Program-made: the position numbers and the translations under genes | The notes under the pieces: generated by a model | Databases searched by the model: none | What the model was told of the DNA's origin: nothing | The model's input: the letters and a program-made list of their open reading frames with translations, nothing else | Source: Nodosilinea sp. P-1105 | GTDB taxonomy: Bacteria; Cyanobacteriota; Cyanobacteriia; Phormidesmidales; Phormidesmidaceae | Length of the DNA: 64,000 nt | Direction: 5' to 3' | NCBI RefSeq assembly: GCF_012911975.1 | Contig: NZ_SMDQ01000005.1 | Coordinates: forward strand, 62,001-126,000 | Part shown: positions 32,628 through 41,988 of the stretch, piece after piece | Layout of the letters: each line of letters begins with the position of its first letter | Numbering within the stretch: position 1 is the stretch's first letter

Positions 32628-34097
32628 ATGGGGGAGCAACCCTTCTTAAATCCGTCCCTGGCCTGGGGACTGCTGGCTGCCTTTTCACTGTTGTGGGTGG
32701 TCTTAGGTTTCTGGTGGGGGCGCAAAAATACCACTGGTACCTCTGATGAATATATGTTTGCCGGGCGCAATATTGGTTTGGCCCTAACGACGGCGACCCT
32801 GATGGCCTCCTGGGTGACGGGCAATACTACCTTATCGGCTCCGGAGATGGGCTATAATCTGGGCCTTTGGGGCATGATTGGCTATGCCCTGGCCGGGCTA
32901 GGATTGCTATTTTTTGCGCCTCTGGCGATTCGCATCAAGCGACTGTTGCCTGCCGGGCATACCAGCGGTGACTTTGTGCGTTTGCGCTACGGTCGGGCCA
33001 CCTGGTACCTGTTTTTGTTAATCACTATGGTCTATACCCTGGGATTTTTGATCACCCAGGGGATGGGGGCTGGGCTACTGCTGGAGGCGCTCTCGGGCAT
33101 TAACTATACGGTGGGCATGCTGACGGTAATTTCGGTGTCCACCATTTACACGTTGTTTGGCGGCATGCGGGCGGTGGTGGGTACTGACTTTATCCAGTCG
33201 ATGCTGATTATGGCGATTTTAGTGGTAGTGGCGTTTTTGGCCTATACCACCTATGGCACGGCTGAAATTTATGACAGCCTTACCGTTGCGGCCCCCGATC
33301 GCCTCAACTTTTTACTGCCAGCCGGGTTGTTGTTCGCCTGGAATACTGGTCTTTTCAGCATGGGCGAGATTTTTCAGGGCAATATCTGGTGGTCGCGTAT
33401 TTTCGCCAGTCGCGAGTCGGTGGTGTTTAAGTCATTTATCTTTAGCGGCATTGCCTGGATCACCGTGCCGATTGTCACGGGGGCGATCGCCTTGGTAGCC
33501 CTGGCCCAGGACTTTGATGTCCCTCAGGTGAACATGGTGTTTCCGATTGTGGCGGCCAGGTTGCTGGGCAGTGGCGGGGCGGTGCTGGTGTTTGTAATTA
33601 TTTTGTCGTCCCTGGCGTCCACCCTGGACTCGTTGCTGGCGGCCACCGCTGACCTGCTGGCGGAAGACGTTTACCGGCAGATGATCAACCCCCAGGCCAC
33701 GGATCAGCAGTTGCAGCAGGCGACCCGGCTGTTTGTGGTGGTCCTGGGCCTGGCCACCATTGCCCTGTCCTGGAACTATGTCACCACCATGTACGGCATG
33801 CTGCTGTTGACCGGAGCCCTGGTGGGGTCAACAATCTGGCCGATTGCCTACGGGCTCTACTGGAAGAGCGCTAACCGCCAGGGGGCGTTTTGGGCCATGC
33901 TGTCGGGTTCGGTGGTGGGGTTGACGGCGTACTTTGCGATCGCCCCCTACTGTGCCGCCCTGCTTTCTGCCACTGTTTCCGCCGTGGTGATGGGGGTTTG
34001 GACCCACCTCAAGCCCGAAAACTTTAACTGGCGCACCCTGGCTGAATCGGAATCCCTGACACCCGAATCGGTCCATGCTGGCGTCCCATCTGTTTAA
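32628..34097 (+). CDS. Sodium:solute symporter (SSS family, urea/DUR3-like)
   Basis: 489 residues with about 13 transmembrane helices. 'DEYMFAGRNIGLALTTATLM' and 'WVTGNTTLSAPEMGYNLG' match the SSS N-terminal signature. 'YTLFGGMRAVVGTDFIQ' and 'VFVIILSSLASTLDSLLAATADLLAED' are the sodium-site helices. A GGAG SD precedes ATG 32628. The gene leads a run with a small membrane protein, an unknown protein and a carbamoyl-amino-acid hydrolase-like enzyme, so the substrate may be a ureido or carbamoyl compound; this is inference. Confidence 0.9.
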   Translation: MGEQPFLNPSLAWGLLAAFSLLWVVLGFWWGRKNTTGTSDEYMFAGRNIGLALTTATLMASWVTGNTTLSAPEMGYNLGLWGMIGYALAGLGLLFFAPLAIRIKRLLPAGHTSGDFVRLRYGRATWYLFLLITMVYTLGFLITQGMGAGLLLEALSGINYTVGMLTVISVSTIYTLFGGMRAVVGTDFIQSMLIMAILVVVAFLAYTTYGTAEIYDSLTVAAPDRLNFLLPAGLLFAWNTGLFSMGEIFQGNIWWSRIFASRESVVFKSFIFSGIAWITVPIVTGAIALVALAQDFDVPQVNMVFPIVAARLLGSGGAVLVFVIILSSLASTLDSLLAATADLLAEDVYRQMINPQATDQQLQQATRLFVVVLGLATIALSWNYVTTMYGMLLLTGALVGSTIWPIAYGLYWKSANRQGAFWAMLSGSVVGLTAYFAIAPYCAALLSATVSAVVMGVWTHLKPENFNWRTLAESESLTPESVHAGVPSV

Positions 34098-34215
34098 CCC
34101 TTAGGCCCTTTCACCCACCGAATCTGGTTCTCACAGCAGGTACCCAATTCATCCTTCTGCCTTCATCCTTCATCCTTCTGCCTTTCTCTACAAGTCCTGA
34201 TATTTGGAGAAGCTT

Positions 34216-34467
34216 ATGCAATCCCTATTCCCTAAGTGGCGATCGCTACTGTCCTATGGGGCGATCTCCTGCGCTATCACCCTGTTCCTGCGGATTCTCA
34301 CCGGCGTAGCCTTGGCCGCTGACGCCGAGGGGGATGTCCCCACCTGGCTGGCTACCCTGACTACGTTCAATTTGTTTGTCTATGGCAGCATGATCGGGCT
34401 GACCATTGCCACCCTGGCGATTGTTGGCGTTTGGCTGAAAGAAGTGGCCCAAAAGACGGTCTGGTGA
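34216..34467 (+). CDS. Small two-helix membrane protein in the symporter operon
   Basis: 83 residues from ATG 34216, with GGAG 7 bp upstream (an in-frame TTG at 34204 is less likely). Two hydrophobic segments (about 14-33 and 52-75) flank a short acidic loop ('DAEGDVP'). It lies between the SSS symporter and the next enzyme-like gene in the same direction. The family is not recognised; a transporter accessory role is suggested by position. Confidence 0.7.
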   Translation: MQSLFPKWRSLLSYGAISCAITLFLRILTGVALAADAEGDVPTWLATLTTFNLFVYGSMIGLTIATLAIVGVWLKEVAQKTVW

Positions 34468-34526
34468 ATGCTGCGGTAACGGTAGCCATAGCGATTAAAA
34501 ACGTGAGCACAAGAGGCTGAGGTACG

Positions 34527-35468
34527 GTGACAATTGGCATTGGCGCATCGGGGCCGGGGGCAGGACTGGCCGTTTTTCGGGGGCTACAAGCCGCTGAGGC
34601 GGTGGGGCGAGGCTCGATTCGAGGCTTTGCGGTATTCGCGGCGATCATGCCGTCAGGGCAGCTGCTCTATGCCGAAACCCAGCGGGGAGGCAGCCACACG
34701 CTGTTTATCGAGGCCGAAACCACCGGCATTGATCCCACCCCGCAGATACAGCTGGCCACAGCGGCGGCAATTATCTCCAGTGGCCCTGAGCGGCCGCTGC
34801 CCTTGCGACAGTTTTTGGCGGGAGAGGCCCAGGTGGGACTGGTGAGTGGCCATCGGATGCCCAACCGACCAGGACTCTCGGGCATGGCCCTCAATACTGA
34901 GGCCCTCAGCCTGATGGCCCAGGGGCTGCCGGCGGCCTCTGCAGTTCAAAAGGTGCTGGCGGCCAACCCCGATGCCGACGTTGGGCTGATTGCCATAGAT
35001 CGAGACGGGGGCATTTATGCCCAAAACTCCCACCGGGTGAGCCAGCGTCCCGATGTGGGCCAGGCCAGTCGCACCCATCCCATCACCCCAGCCCAGGTGG
35101 CAGTCCTGCACAACGCCATTGATCCGACCCCTTCCTTAGCTGATTTGGTAGCTGATATTGCGATCGCAGAAATGGGTCCCCCCCCAATCGCCGGTTGGAT
35201 CACGGTATCGGCCCCGATTCCCGTCATCTACGGCCCTGAAAATCGGATTAGCGTCAATGAAGACGGCATGGCCTATGAGATCATGACCACCGATTTGCAG
35301 CTCACCCAGGGTCGACAACTGGGGTCTGCAATCTACCTGCATAGCCACGTCCACGCCGCTGATCAGGTGCTGGGTAAAACCCTGGTCGAGCCATTTTGCA
35401 CCGTGCAAGACGGTATTCTGACAGAAATGAGTGGCCAAACCACCTTGCGGATTAGTTATACCTCATGA
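34527..35468 (+). CDS. Uncharacterised protein linked to a carbamoyl-amino-acid hydrolase (possibly DUF6963)
   Basis: 313 residues beginning 'MTIGIGASGPGAGLAVFRGL', then 'VGRGSIRGFAVFAAIMPSG' and 'ETQRGGSHTLFIEAETTG'. Glycine-rich and mixed alpha/beta, it resembles proteins of unknown function (tentatively DUF6963) that sit beside N-carbamoyl-amino-acid hydrolases. No signal peptide is seen. The stop codon overlaps the start of the hydrolase gene (ATGA at 35465-35468), so translation is coupled and a shared pathway is likely. Confidence 0.7.
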   Translation: MTIGIGASGPGAGLAVFRGLQAAEAVGRGSIRGFAVFAAIMPSGQLLYAETQRGGSHTLFIEAETTGIDPTPQIQLATAAAIISSGPERPLPLRQFLAGEAQVGLVSGHRMPNRPGLSGMALNTEALSLMAQGLPAASAVQKVLAANPDADVGLIAIDRDGGIYAQNSHRVSQRPDVGQASRTHPITPAQVAVLHNAIDPTPSLADLVADIAIAEMGPPPIAGWITVSAPIPVIYGPENRISVNEDGMAYEIMTTDLQLTQGRQLGSAIYLHSHVHAADQVLGKTLVEPFCTVQDGILTEMSGQTTLRISYTS

Positions 35469-36391
35469 GTAGAGTCATCACCTTGGGGGCCGCCCAGCTT
35501 GGCCCCATCGCCCAATCTGAATCTCGCCAGCAGGTGGTTCAGCGCCTGATCGACCTGATGAAGCAGGCCAAAACCATGGGCTGCGATCTAGTGGTCTACC
35601 CGGAACTGGCCCTGACCACCTTTTTCCCACGCTGGTATATGGCAGATCAGGCGGACATCGACGCCTATTTTGAACGTCAGCTGCCTGGCCCTGACACCCA
35701 GCCCTTGTTTGACCTGGCCGCCCAGCTGGGCATGGGCTTTTGCCTAGGCTATGGTGAACTGGCGGTTGAGGCCGATGGGGTGCATCACTACAACAGCGCC
35801 ATTTTGGTTGACAGCCAGGGGGCCATCGTCGGCAAATACCGCAAGATTCACCTGCCTGGCCATAGCGAGCCTGAACCCTGGCGGGCCTTTCAGCATCTAG
35901 AAAAGCGGTACTTTGAGGTTGGTAACCTGGGCTTTCCAGTCTGGCAGGCCTTTGGCGGCACCCTGGGCATGTGTATTTGCAATGATCGTCGCTGGCCCGA
36001 AACTTACCGGGTGATGGGGTTGCAGGGGGTAGAAATGATCCTGCTGGGCTACAACACGCCCCAGCACAACCCCCACGATCCCAGTAGCGACCACCTCAAC
36101 CATTTCCATAATCATCTCTCGATGCAAGCCGGGGCCTACCAAAATGGGACCTGGGTCGTAGGGGTCGCGAAATGTGGGCGGGAGGAGGACTGCGACATGA
36201 TTGGCGATAGCGCCATTATTGCTCCTTCTGGTGAGATTGTAGCCAAGGCCCTGACCGTGGGCGATGAGCTGATCGTAGCCCGCTGCGATCTCGATGCTGG
36301 CAAGCCCTACAAAACGACTATCTTTAATTTTGCGGCCCACCGCCGCCCGGAGCACTACGGACTGATTTGCCAACCAATGGGGACAGCATGA
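35465..36391 (+). CDS. N-carbamoyl-D-amino-acid hydrolase-like enzyme (nitrilase superfamily)
   Basis: 308 residues, the usual length. The carbon-nitrogen hydrolase triad is visible: Glu in 'LVVYPELALTTFFPRW', Lys in 'GKYRKIHLPGHSEPE' and Cys in 'GMCICNDRRWPETYRVMGL'. The insertion before the Lys and the 'AFQHLEKRYFEVG' segment are typical of D-N-carbamoylases, which release free amino acid, CO2 and ammonia. Translation is coupled to the preceding unknown protein. Together with the symporter this suggests uptake and breakdown of carbamoylated nitrogen compounds. Confidence 0.9.
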   Translation: MSRVITLGAAQLGPIAQSESRQQVVQRLIDLMKQAKTMGCDLVVYPELALTTFFPRWYMADQADIDAYFERQLPGPDTQPLFDLAAQLGMGFCLGYGELAVEADGVHHYNSAILVDSQGAIVGKYRKIHLPGHSEPEPWRAFQHLEKRYFEVGNLGFPVWQAFGGTLGMCICNDRRWPETYRVMGLQGVEMILLGYNTPQHNPHDPSSDHLNHFHNHLSMQAGAYQNGTWVVGVAKCGREEDCDMIGDSAIIAPSGEIVAKALTVGDELIVARCDLDAGKPYKTTIFNFAAHRRPEHYGLICQPMGTA

Positions 36392-36512
36392 GGCGGATTA
36401 CTTCATTAGCCGTAGTTCACCCAGCCCCGAACTTGGCTAACCAGTCATCACGCCTGTTCCGGTTTCCGGGTCACCGAGGCTAAAATCGAGGGGCATTGCC
36501 TCCAGCTTACTA

Positions 36513-39500
36513 ATGACCCAACTCCCCTATGTCTCGCGCCCAGAAGCAGAAGCTTTTCTTGCCGCTTTAGAGGCGGCCCTGAAAGCGCCTGCCGAGCATC
36601 CGGTGGTGTTTCATGTCTATGGCATTGGCGGCGTGGGCAAGTCCACCTTGACCCGCAAGGTAAAAGAAGCCCATCAGGATAAAGCTAGGGTAGCGACAGT
36701 TTCCTTTGGCCTCACAGAAGGAATTGATCAGCCTATTCCCCTAATGGCGAAGCTCTATGGGCAAATCGTTGGCAAAGATGCCTGGAATCGCGACCCATTT
36801 TGGGATAAGTATGACCTGTATTTTGAAACGGTTCACCAGCTTGAAACCCAGCCTGTCTCAGGGCGCGGGACAGTTGACTCTCAACAGGTGGATCAGGTCA
36901 AGCAGTTGTTGCAATTGGGCGTGGAATGGCTCTTACCAGAGCCGGGCAAAAAGGTAATAACGCCCGAGCGCGTCGAGCGCGTAGTGGATGCCACTGTGGC
37001 AGGGCTGTCCTTGAGAGACAGTATGCAGCAGTTGTTGAACCAACACCGGGCCACCCGACGCAACCAGGAACTGCAAACGCTAATGCTAGAGCCCCTGCCC
37101 CAACTGACCCAAGCCTTTGCGGCGGGGTTGAGCCAGCAAGCCCAGCAACAACCCCTGATTCTGGTGCTGGATACCTACGAGAAAGTACCCTCTACAGTGG
37201 ATACCTGGCTATGGCGCACCCTGCTCGGCAATACAGACATCGCCACCAGTAGCACGCGCCTGGTGATCGCAGGACGGCACTGCATTCGTCGCACCGAGGG
37301 CTGGCGGAAGCTGCACCAAGACCGTAATGCCATTTTTGATCGCACCATCGAGCGGTTTGATTTGGCCCAAACCAAGGACTACCTGAGCCAGATTAACCTA
37401 ACCGATGCCGCCCAGGTGGAGCAGATCTTTCAAGTCACCAAGGGGCTGCCCTATTACCTCAACTGGATTCGTGAACAAACGGAAAAGGGGCAAACGCCTG
37501 ACTTCTTTCAGGGCAACCAGGAAATCGTGCGGCTGCTATTGCAGGGGCTGAACGAGACGCAAACCTTGTTGGTGCAACTGGCCGCCTGCTGCTGTTGGTT
37601 TAACTCTAAGCTGATTCGCTACCTGACCGAGCAGCACGACCTGGACTTTGCCACCGCCGCCGATGAGCGGCAAAACTGTTTCGGTTGGTTGACCCAATTA
37701 TCTTTTGTGGAGCCCGCTGGTCAACACTGGCGACTGGACGACGTCGCCCGCGATATTTTTCGTCAATCCCTGGCCCAGGATGATCGAGACAATATTCATC
37801 AACAACTGGCTCAGTATTTTGAGAGCCTGTCAGACCAAGAGGTTAATCCCGACACCCCAACCTCAGAGAAGTATCAGAACCCCGACTGGCTGAACTTACG
37901 GGCCGATTACCTGTACCACCTGCTGTTTACCCGCCAAGCCGATGTTCAAACCATTTTCCTCAGCCATCTACTAGAAGCTCGCTACTTTGGGAAAGATGAG
38001 TTGGTGCAGATTCCGCTCAGAGCGATCGAGGCTGAGTTTGAACTCGCTAGCCACCCTCTCCTGAAATACAACACCCAGCGGTTTTTGCAGAATATTCGTC
38101 CAGCTATCAATTATGGCTGGGCTGTGTTAGAAAAAGACTCTCTCCTACTAAATATAAAAACTGAGACGCTGTTAACTGTATTGGGGCTCAGTAAAGCGGG
38201 GGTTGATCAGTCCATTTCCACCTGTTTAATGAACCCTAACCAATTTGAAGGTCTAGCTCGGTTTGCAGCGCTACTGTACAAAGCTAAACAAAGTGCCGAT
38301 GACCAAACCTTACCTTGGTTGCGACAGGCTAAAACTCTAGCAGATGAAATTCTAGTACAAGAAACAGCAGAATTTGGCATTAACCTTTTTGTTCGTAAAT
38401 TAGGAGGTGCCTTTTATCAGGAAAAGGCTTTCTCAGAAGCGATTGCTTGCTACGACCGTGCTTTAGACATCAACCCCGATGACCTTAGTGCACTAATCGA
38501 CAAAGGGGATGCGCTAGCTAGTTTAGAATGCTATGAAGAAGCGATTACCTGTAGTGATCGCGCCTTAGCCGTCCAATCTGATGTCCCCAATGCGCTTGTT
38601 AACAAAGGGTGGGCACTGGCTTGCTTGGGACATTATGAGGAAGCGATCGCCTGCCATGACCTTGCTTTAGATATTAAGCCTGACGCCTTCAATGCGCTTA
38701 ACAACAAGGGAGTTGCATTAACTAGTTTAGAACGCTATGAGGAGGCAATTCCTTGCTACGACCACGCCTTAGCCATTGAACCCAACGAACCCAAAGTGCT
38801 CTTCAACAAAGGATGGGCACTATTTCAATCAGGCTGCTTTGAGGAGGCGCTCACTTACTACGACCGTGCTTTACTCATTAAGCCTGACTTTCCAGAAGCG
38901 CTTGTCAACAAAGGAAACACACTAGCTGAGTTGAGTCGTTTTGAGGAGGCAATCACCTGTTGCGATCGCGCTTTAGCTATAAAACCTGACGTCTCTGAAG
39001 CACTTCTTAACAAGGGGTGGTCACTATATAGCTTGGGCCACTTCGAGGAGGCCATCGCCTGCTATGACTCCGCCTTAGCCATAAAATCTAATGTTCCCAT
39101 CACGCTTAACAACAAAGGGTTAGCGTTATATAGCTTGGGCCGCGAGGAGGAGGCTATTGCCTACTATGACCGCGCCTTAGACATCAACTCCGATGACCCC
39201 AAAGTGCTCAATAACAAGGGAAATACACTATTGGCCCTGAAACGCTTTGAGGAAGCGATTTCCTGCTACGATTTGACTTTAGCTATTAACCCTAAAAATC
39301 ATCTGGCGCTTATTAATAAAGGTAATGCATTATTGGCACTAGGCCAAACACATAGCGCGATCGACTGCTACGATCACGCCTTAAACATCAACCCAAACGA
39401 CTACTTGGCACTTGTCAACAAAGGGAATGTGCTATTAGCCCTAGGACGCTTTGAGGAGGCAATCACCTACAGCGATCGTGCCTTAGTCATCAAACCGGAT

Positions 39501-40505
39501 ATCTCTGAAGCGCTTGTTAATAAGGGGGTTGCGTTAGCTAGCTTGAAGAGTTTAGAGGAGGCAATTGCTTGCTATGACCGCGCCTTAGAGATTGAAGCAG
39601 ACAAGTACGAAGCGCTTGTCAACAAAGGGTTTGCGTTATCGGTTTTGGGCCAAAAGGAAGAGGCCTTTGCCTATTATAATCGTGTCTTGGATATCAACCC
39701 CGATTTCCCTAAAGTACTTCTCAATAAAGGGAATGCGCTATCTGCTTCAGGTCGCAATGATGAAGCGATCACTTTCTACAACCATGCCTTAGACATCAAG
39801 CCCGACTACCCCGATGCGCTTGTCAATAAAGGAGCAGTGCTATTGATTCTAGAATGCTTTGAAGAAGCGATTGACTGCTGTGAAGCCGCCTTAGATATCA
39901 AACCCAACTTCTATCCAGCACTACTGAATCGAGGAAATGTTTACTTTGCCAATGGTCAATTAGATCAGGCTTTAGCAGACTTTGATAGAGCCTTAGAGTT
40001 ACAACCTGAGAACCAGCAACTAATCGCTCAGCGTGCCCTGGTGCGGTTACAAATGGGTGACTCAAGCCAACTTGCTGCAGCACAGCAGGCCTTAGCCATG
40101 TCTATGGCCGACCCAAAAGTTTTTAATCAAATTCAAACGAATTTTCAGAGAGCACTGGAAGGAGGGCTATCAGAAGTTCAGCAAAAACTGATGCAGCAAA
40201 CTGCTGCCAGCTTAAATTCTGAAGGTGACCCTTTTGATCCTGAAGCTTGGCAGGCTCAGATTCAAGAGTATCAAGATTTTGTCACAGAGCATCAATCGCT
40301 GATTCAAAAAAATCCTGAAGCCTGGGGACATTTCGTAGCAGCTATGATGTCTGATGACATTGAAACTACGATCAATCAACTACAGGCTGCGATCGATCTC
40401 GTGCCTGAGTACAGAGAACTGATACGTGACGACCCCGATTCTTGGGATACCCTGCGCGACGATGAGCGGTTTAGGGCACTGGTGGAGGGCAGTGATGGAG
40501 ATTAG
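36513..40505 (+). CDS. STAND-like P-loop NTPase with 16 TPR repeats
   Basis: 1330 residues. The N-terminal NTPase has Walker A 'GIGGVGKST' (37-45) and Walker B 'LILVLDTYEK' (about 215-224), followed by a helical/winged-helix region through about 460. From about 640 to 1190 there are 16 tandem 34-residue TPRs with a strikingly uniform consensus (ALVNKGxALxxLGRFEEAIxCYDRALxIxPD). A unique helical C-terminal domain follows with 'DPFDPEAWQAQIQEYQDFV' and ends in an acidic tail. The uniform TPRs indicate recent internal expansion. It is probably a ligand-sensing switch protein; the effector domain is not obvious. Confidence 0.88.
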   Translation: MTQLPYVSRPEAEAFLAALEAALKAPAEHPVVFHVYGIGGVGKSTLTRKVKEAHQDKARVATVSFGLTEGIDQPIPLMAKLYGQIVGKDAWNRDPFWDKYDLYFETVHQLETQPVSGRGTVDSQQVDQVKQLLQLGVEWLLPEPGKKVITPERVERVVDATVAGLSLRDSMQQLLNQHRATRRNQELQTLMLEPLPQLTQAFAAGLSQQAQQQPLILVLDTYEKVPSTVDTWLWRTLLGNTDIATSSTRLVIAGRHCIRRTEGWRKLHQDRNAIFDRTIERFDLAQTKDYLSQINLTDAAQVEQIFQVTKGLPYYLNWIREQTEKGQTPDFFQGNQEIVRLLLQGLNETQTLLVQLAACCCWFNSKLIRYLTEQHDLDFATAADERQNCFGWLTQLSFVEPAGQHWRLDDVARDIFRQSLAQDDRDNIHQQLAQYFESLSDQEVNPDTPTSEKYQNPDWLNLRADYLYHLLFTRQADVQTIFLSHLLEARYFGKDELVQIPLRAIEAEFELASHPLLKYNTQRFLQNIRPAINYGWAVLEKDSLLLNIKTETLLTVLGLSKAGVDQSISTCLMNPNQFEGLARFAALLYKAKQSADDQTLPWLRQAKTLADEILVQETAEFGINLFVRKLGGAFYQEKAFSEAIACYDRALDINPDDLSALIDKGDALASLECYEEAITCSDRALAVQSDVPNALVNKGWALACLGHYEEAIACHDLALDIKPDAFNALNNKGVALTSLERYEEAIPCYDHALAIEPNEPKVLFNKGWALFQSGCFEEALTYYDRALLIKPDFPEALVNKGNTLAELSRFEEAITCCDRALAIKPDVSEALLNKGWSLYSLGHFEEAIACYDSALAIKSNVPITLNNKGLALYSLGREEEAIAYYDRALDINSDDPKVLNNKGNTLLALKRFEEAISCYDLTLAINPKNHLALINKGNALLALGQTHSAIDCYDHALNINPNDYLALVNKGNVLLALGRFEEAITYSDRALVIKPDISEALVNKGVALASLKSLEEAIACYDRALEIEADKYEALVNKGFALSVLGQKEEAFAYYNRVLDINPDFPKVLLNKGNALSASGRNDEAITFYNHALDIKPDYPDALVNKGAVLLILECFEEAIDCCEAALDIKPNFYPALLNRGNVYFANGQLDQALADFDRALELQPENQQLIAQRALVRLQMGDSSQLAAAQQALAMSMADPKVFNQIQTNFQRALEGGLSEVQQKLMQQTAASLNSEGDPFDPEAWQAQIQEYQDFVTEHQSLIQKNPEAWGHFVAAMMSDDIETTINQLQAAIDLVPEYRELIRDDPDSWDTLRDDERFRALVEGSDGD

Positions 40506-40651
40506 ATTTTCTGGTGCCCGGACTCTGCCTGGGCACGTATCTAAGTGGCTCTGCCACAGCTTTGACTAGCGGCCTGCCTGGTCAATTAGACTCAGCCTGG
40601 GCGGATTAGCTAAGACAGAAAAGCGATACGGAAAATTGCTGCTAGAACGCC

Positions 40652-40738
40652 GGTACAGATCCCAGGGTTCTGCCCTGAGATGTCCTAAAGTTCGCGGCCA
40701 ATCAGCCTAAGAACCCTGGGATCTTGGCAGTCTGTACC
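40652..40738. repeat. Long inverted repeat (possible terminator or miniature element)
   Basis: Perfect 15-bp arms AGATCCCAGGGTTCT (40657-40671) and AGAACCCTGGGATCT (40710-40724), with outer GGTACA/TGTACC matches at 40652 and 40733. It lies between convergent genes, so it could end transcription from both sides, although no T-run follows. Confidence 0.65.
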
Positions 40739-40758
40739 GATGCTCTAGAGTATTTCGC

Positions 40759-41229
40759 CTAAACCGGGGAGTTGATTAGCCCTGGGTGGTCCTGGGGGCG
40801 AGGGCCAGAGCTATCCCAGTGAAACCGCCGCTCTGACTCAGCGATGGGTTTATCGTTAATGCTGGCTTCCCGCCGCCGCATCAGCCCGTTTTCAGCAAAC
40901 TCCCAATTTTCGTTGCCATAGGCCCGGTACCACTGCCCGGCATCATCATGCCATTCATACTGAAAGCGCACAGCAATGCGGTTGTCCCCAAAAGCCCACA
41001 TTTCTTTTACCAGTCGATAGTCCAGCTCTTTGTCCCACTTGCGTTGCAAAAAGGCGCGAATCGCCTCCCGACCCTGAAAAATCTCCGCCCGATTGCGCCA
41101 GTGGCTATCCTCCGTGTAGGCCAGGGCAACGCGATCGGGGTCGCGGCTGTTCCAGGCGTCTTCGGCCATGCGCACTTTGGCGATCGCAGTTTCCCGGTCA
41201 AAGGGTGGCACCAGGGGTTTCGGGCTCAT
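40759..41229 (-). CDS. NTF2-like protein (DUF1348/SnoaL-type)
   Basis: 156 residues with the conserved family start '[29 protein letters not shown]' (landmark near residues 7-35), '[17 protein letters not shown]' and '[23 protein letters not shown]'. These small cone-shaped proteins bind or isomerise small hydrophobic ligands; no reaction is assigned to this subgroup. It is on the same strand as the cyanase gene but about 150 bp downstream of it. Confidence 0.9.
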   Translation of the reverse strand: MSPKPLVPPFDRETAIAKVRMAEDAWNSRDPDRVALAYTEDSHWRNRAEIFQGREAIRAFLQRKWDKELDYRLVKEMWAFGDNRIAVRFQYEWHDDAGQWYRAYGNENWEFAENGLMRRREASINDKPIAESERRFHWDSSGPRPQDHPGLINSPV

Positions 41230-41378
41230 AACAATACTCCGTCACAAAAGAACCAAACGTGGAGATAGAAAACCGAAAAACGGTCTTTCAAAGGCAGGAT
41301 TGAAGGCCATTGGCCATAGGAAAGGCTGTTAGCCATGGCCAACAGCCCAATGATGCTTGTGAGACAGGGAACGAAAAA

Positions 41379-41822
41379 TTACCACTTTTTGTAGGGCAGG
41401 AACTTGCCACACATGATGATTTTGACGCGATCGCCCTTGGGGTCCTCTTCTTTTTCTACGTCAATAGTGAAGTCGATGGCGCTCATGATGCCATCGCCAA
41501 ACTTTTCATGCACCACGGTTTTGATCGGCATACCGTAGACCTGCATGATTTCATAAAAGCGATAGATCAGCGGATCGGTGGGAATCACGGGTTCCAGAGA
41601 CCCCTTGACCGGGCACTCGGTCAGGGGCTCAATCAACGAGGCATCCGCTCCGATCGCTTCAATCATCTTGGTGGCTTCTTCTTTAGAAGCACTGGCCTGG
41701 CGGTAAAACACCGAGGCAATCCACACTTCATCGCAGCCGACTTTGGCTTCTAGGTCGGCAAAGCTGAGACCAGCGGCTTTCTTGGCTGCCAGCAATTTTT
41801 CGGTAATGGCAGGAACGGTCAT
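41379..41822 (-). CDS. cynS: Cyanate hydratase (cyanase)
   Basis: 147 residues, the usual length. It converts cyanate and bicarbonate to ammonia and CO2 in the cytoplasm. The N-terminal helical domain is followed by the active-site domain; the catalytic residues are Arg88 and Glu91 in '[13 protein letters not shown]' and Ser114 in 'GIMSAIDF'. ATG 41822 matches the family start (the open frame continues into a repeat-rich leader). It is last in the cynA-B-D-S order, separated from cynD by a 166-bp nested inverted repeat. Confidence 0.97.
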   Translation of the reverse strand: MTVPAITEKLLAAKKAAGLSFADLEAKVGCDEVWIASVFYRQASASKEEATKMIEAIGADASLIEPLTECPVKGSLEPVIPTDPLIYRFYEIMQVYGMPIKTVVHEKFGDGIMSAIDFTIDVEKEEDPKGDRVKIIMCGKFLPYKKW

Positions 41823-41895
41823 AGTTAGATCCTCTTGAGTACGTCTTTTGTGCAATTCCGGCCCCCCTCCCTGGGGGAGAGGGCGGCGGGGTATG

Positions 41896-41975
41896 AACCC
41901 ACCCCTACCCCTCCCAGGAGGAGATAAAGGCTGCTGTCCCCTCCTGGGAGGGGTGCCCGCAGGGCGGGGTGGGTT
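41896..41975. repeat. Nested inverted repeat between cynD and cynS
   Basis: Inner perfect 13-bp arms CCCCTCCCAGGAG (41908-41920) and CTCCTGGGAGGGG (41941-41953); outer 10-bp arms AACCCACCCC (41896-41905) and GGGGTGGGTT (41966-41975). This is a GC-rich miniature-element type seen in many cyanobacteria. Transcribed within the cyn operon, the hairpin could lower or stabilise expression of cynS relative to the transporter genes. Confidence 0.65.
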
Positions 41976-41988
41976 GCAGGGTCTGCCC

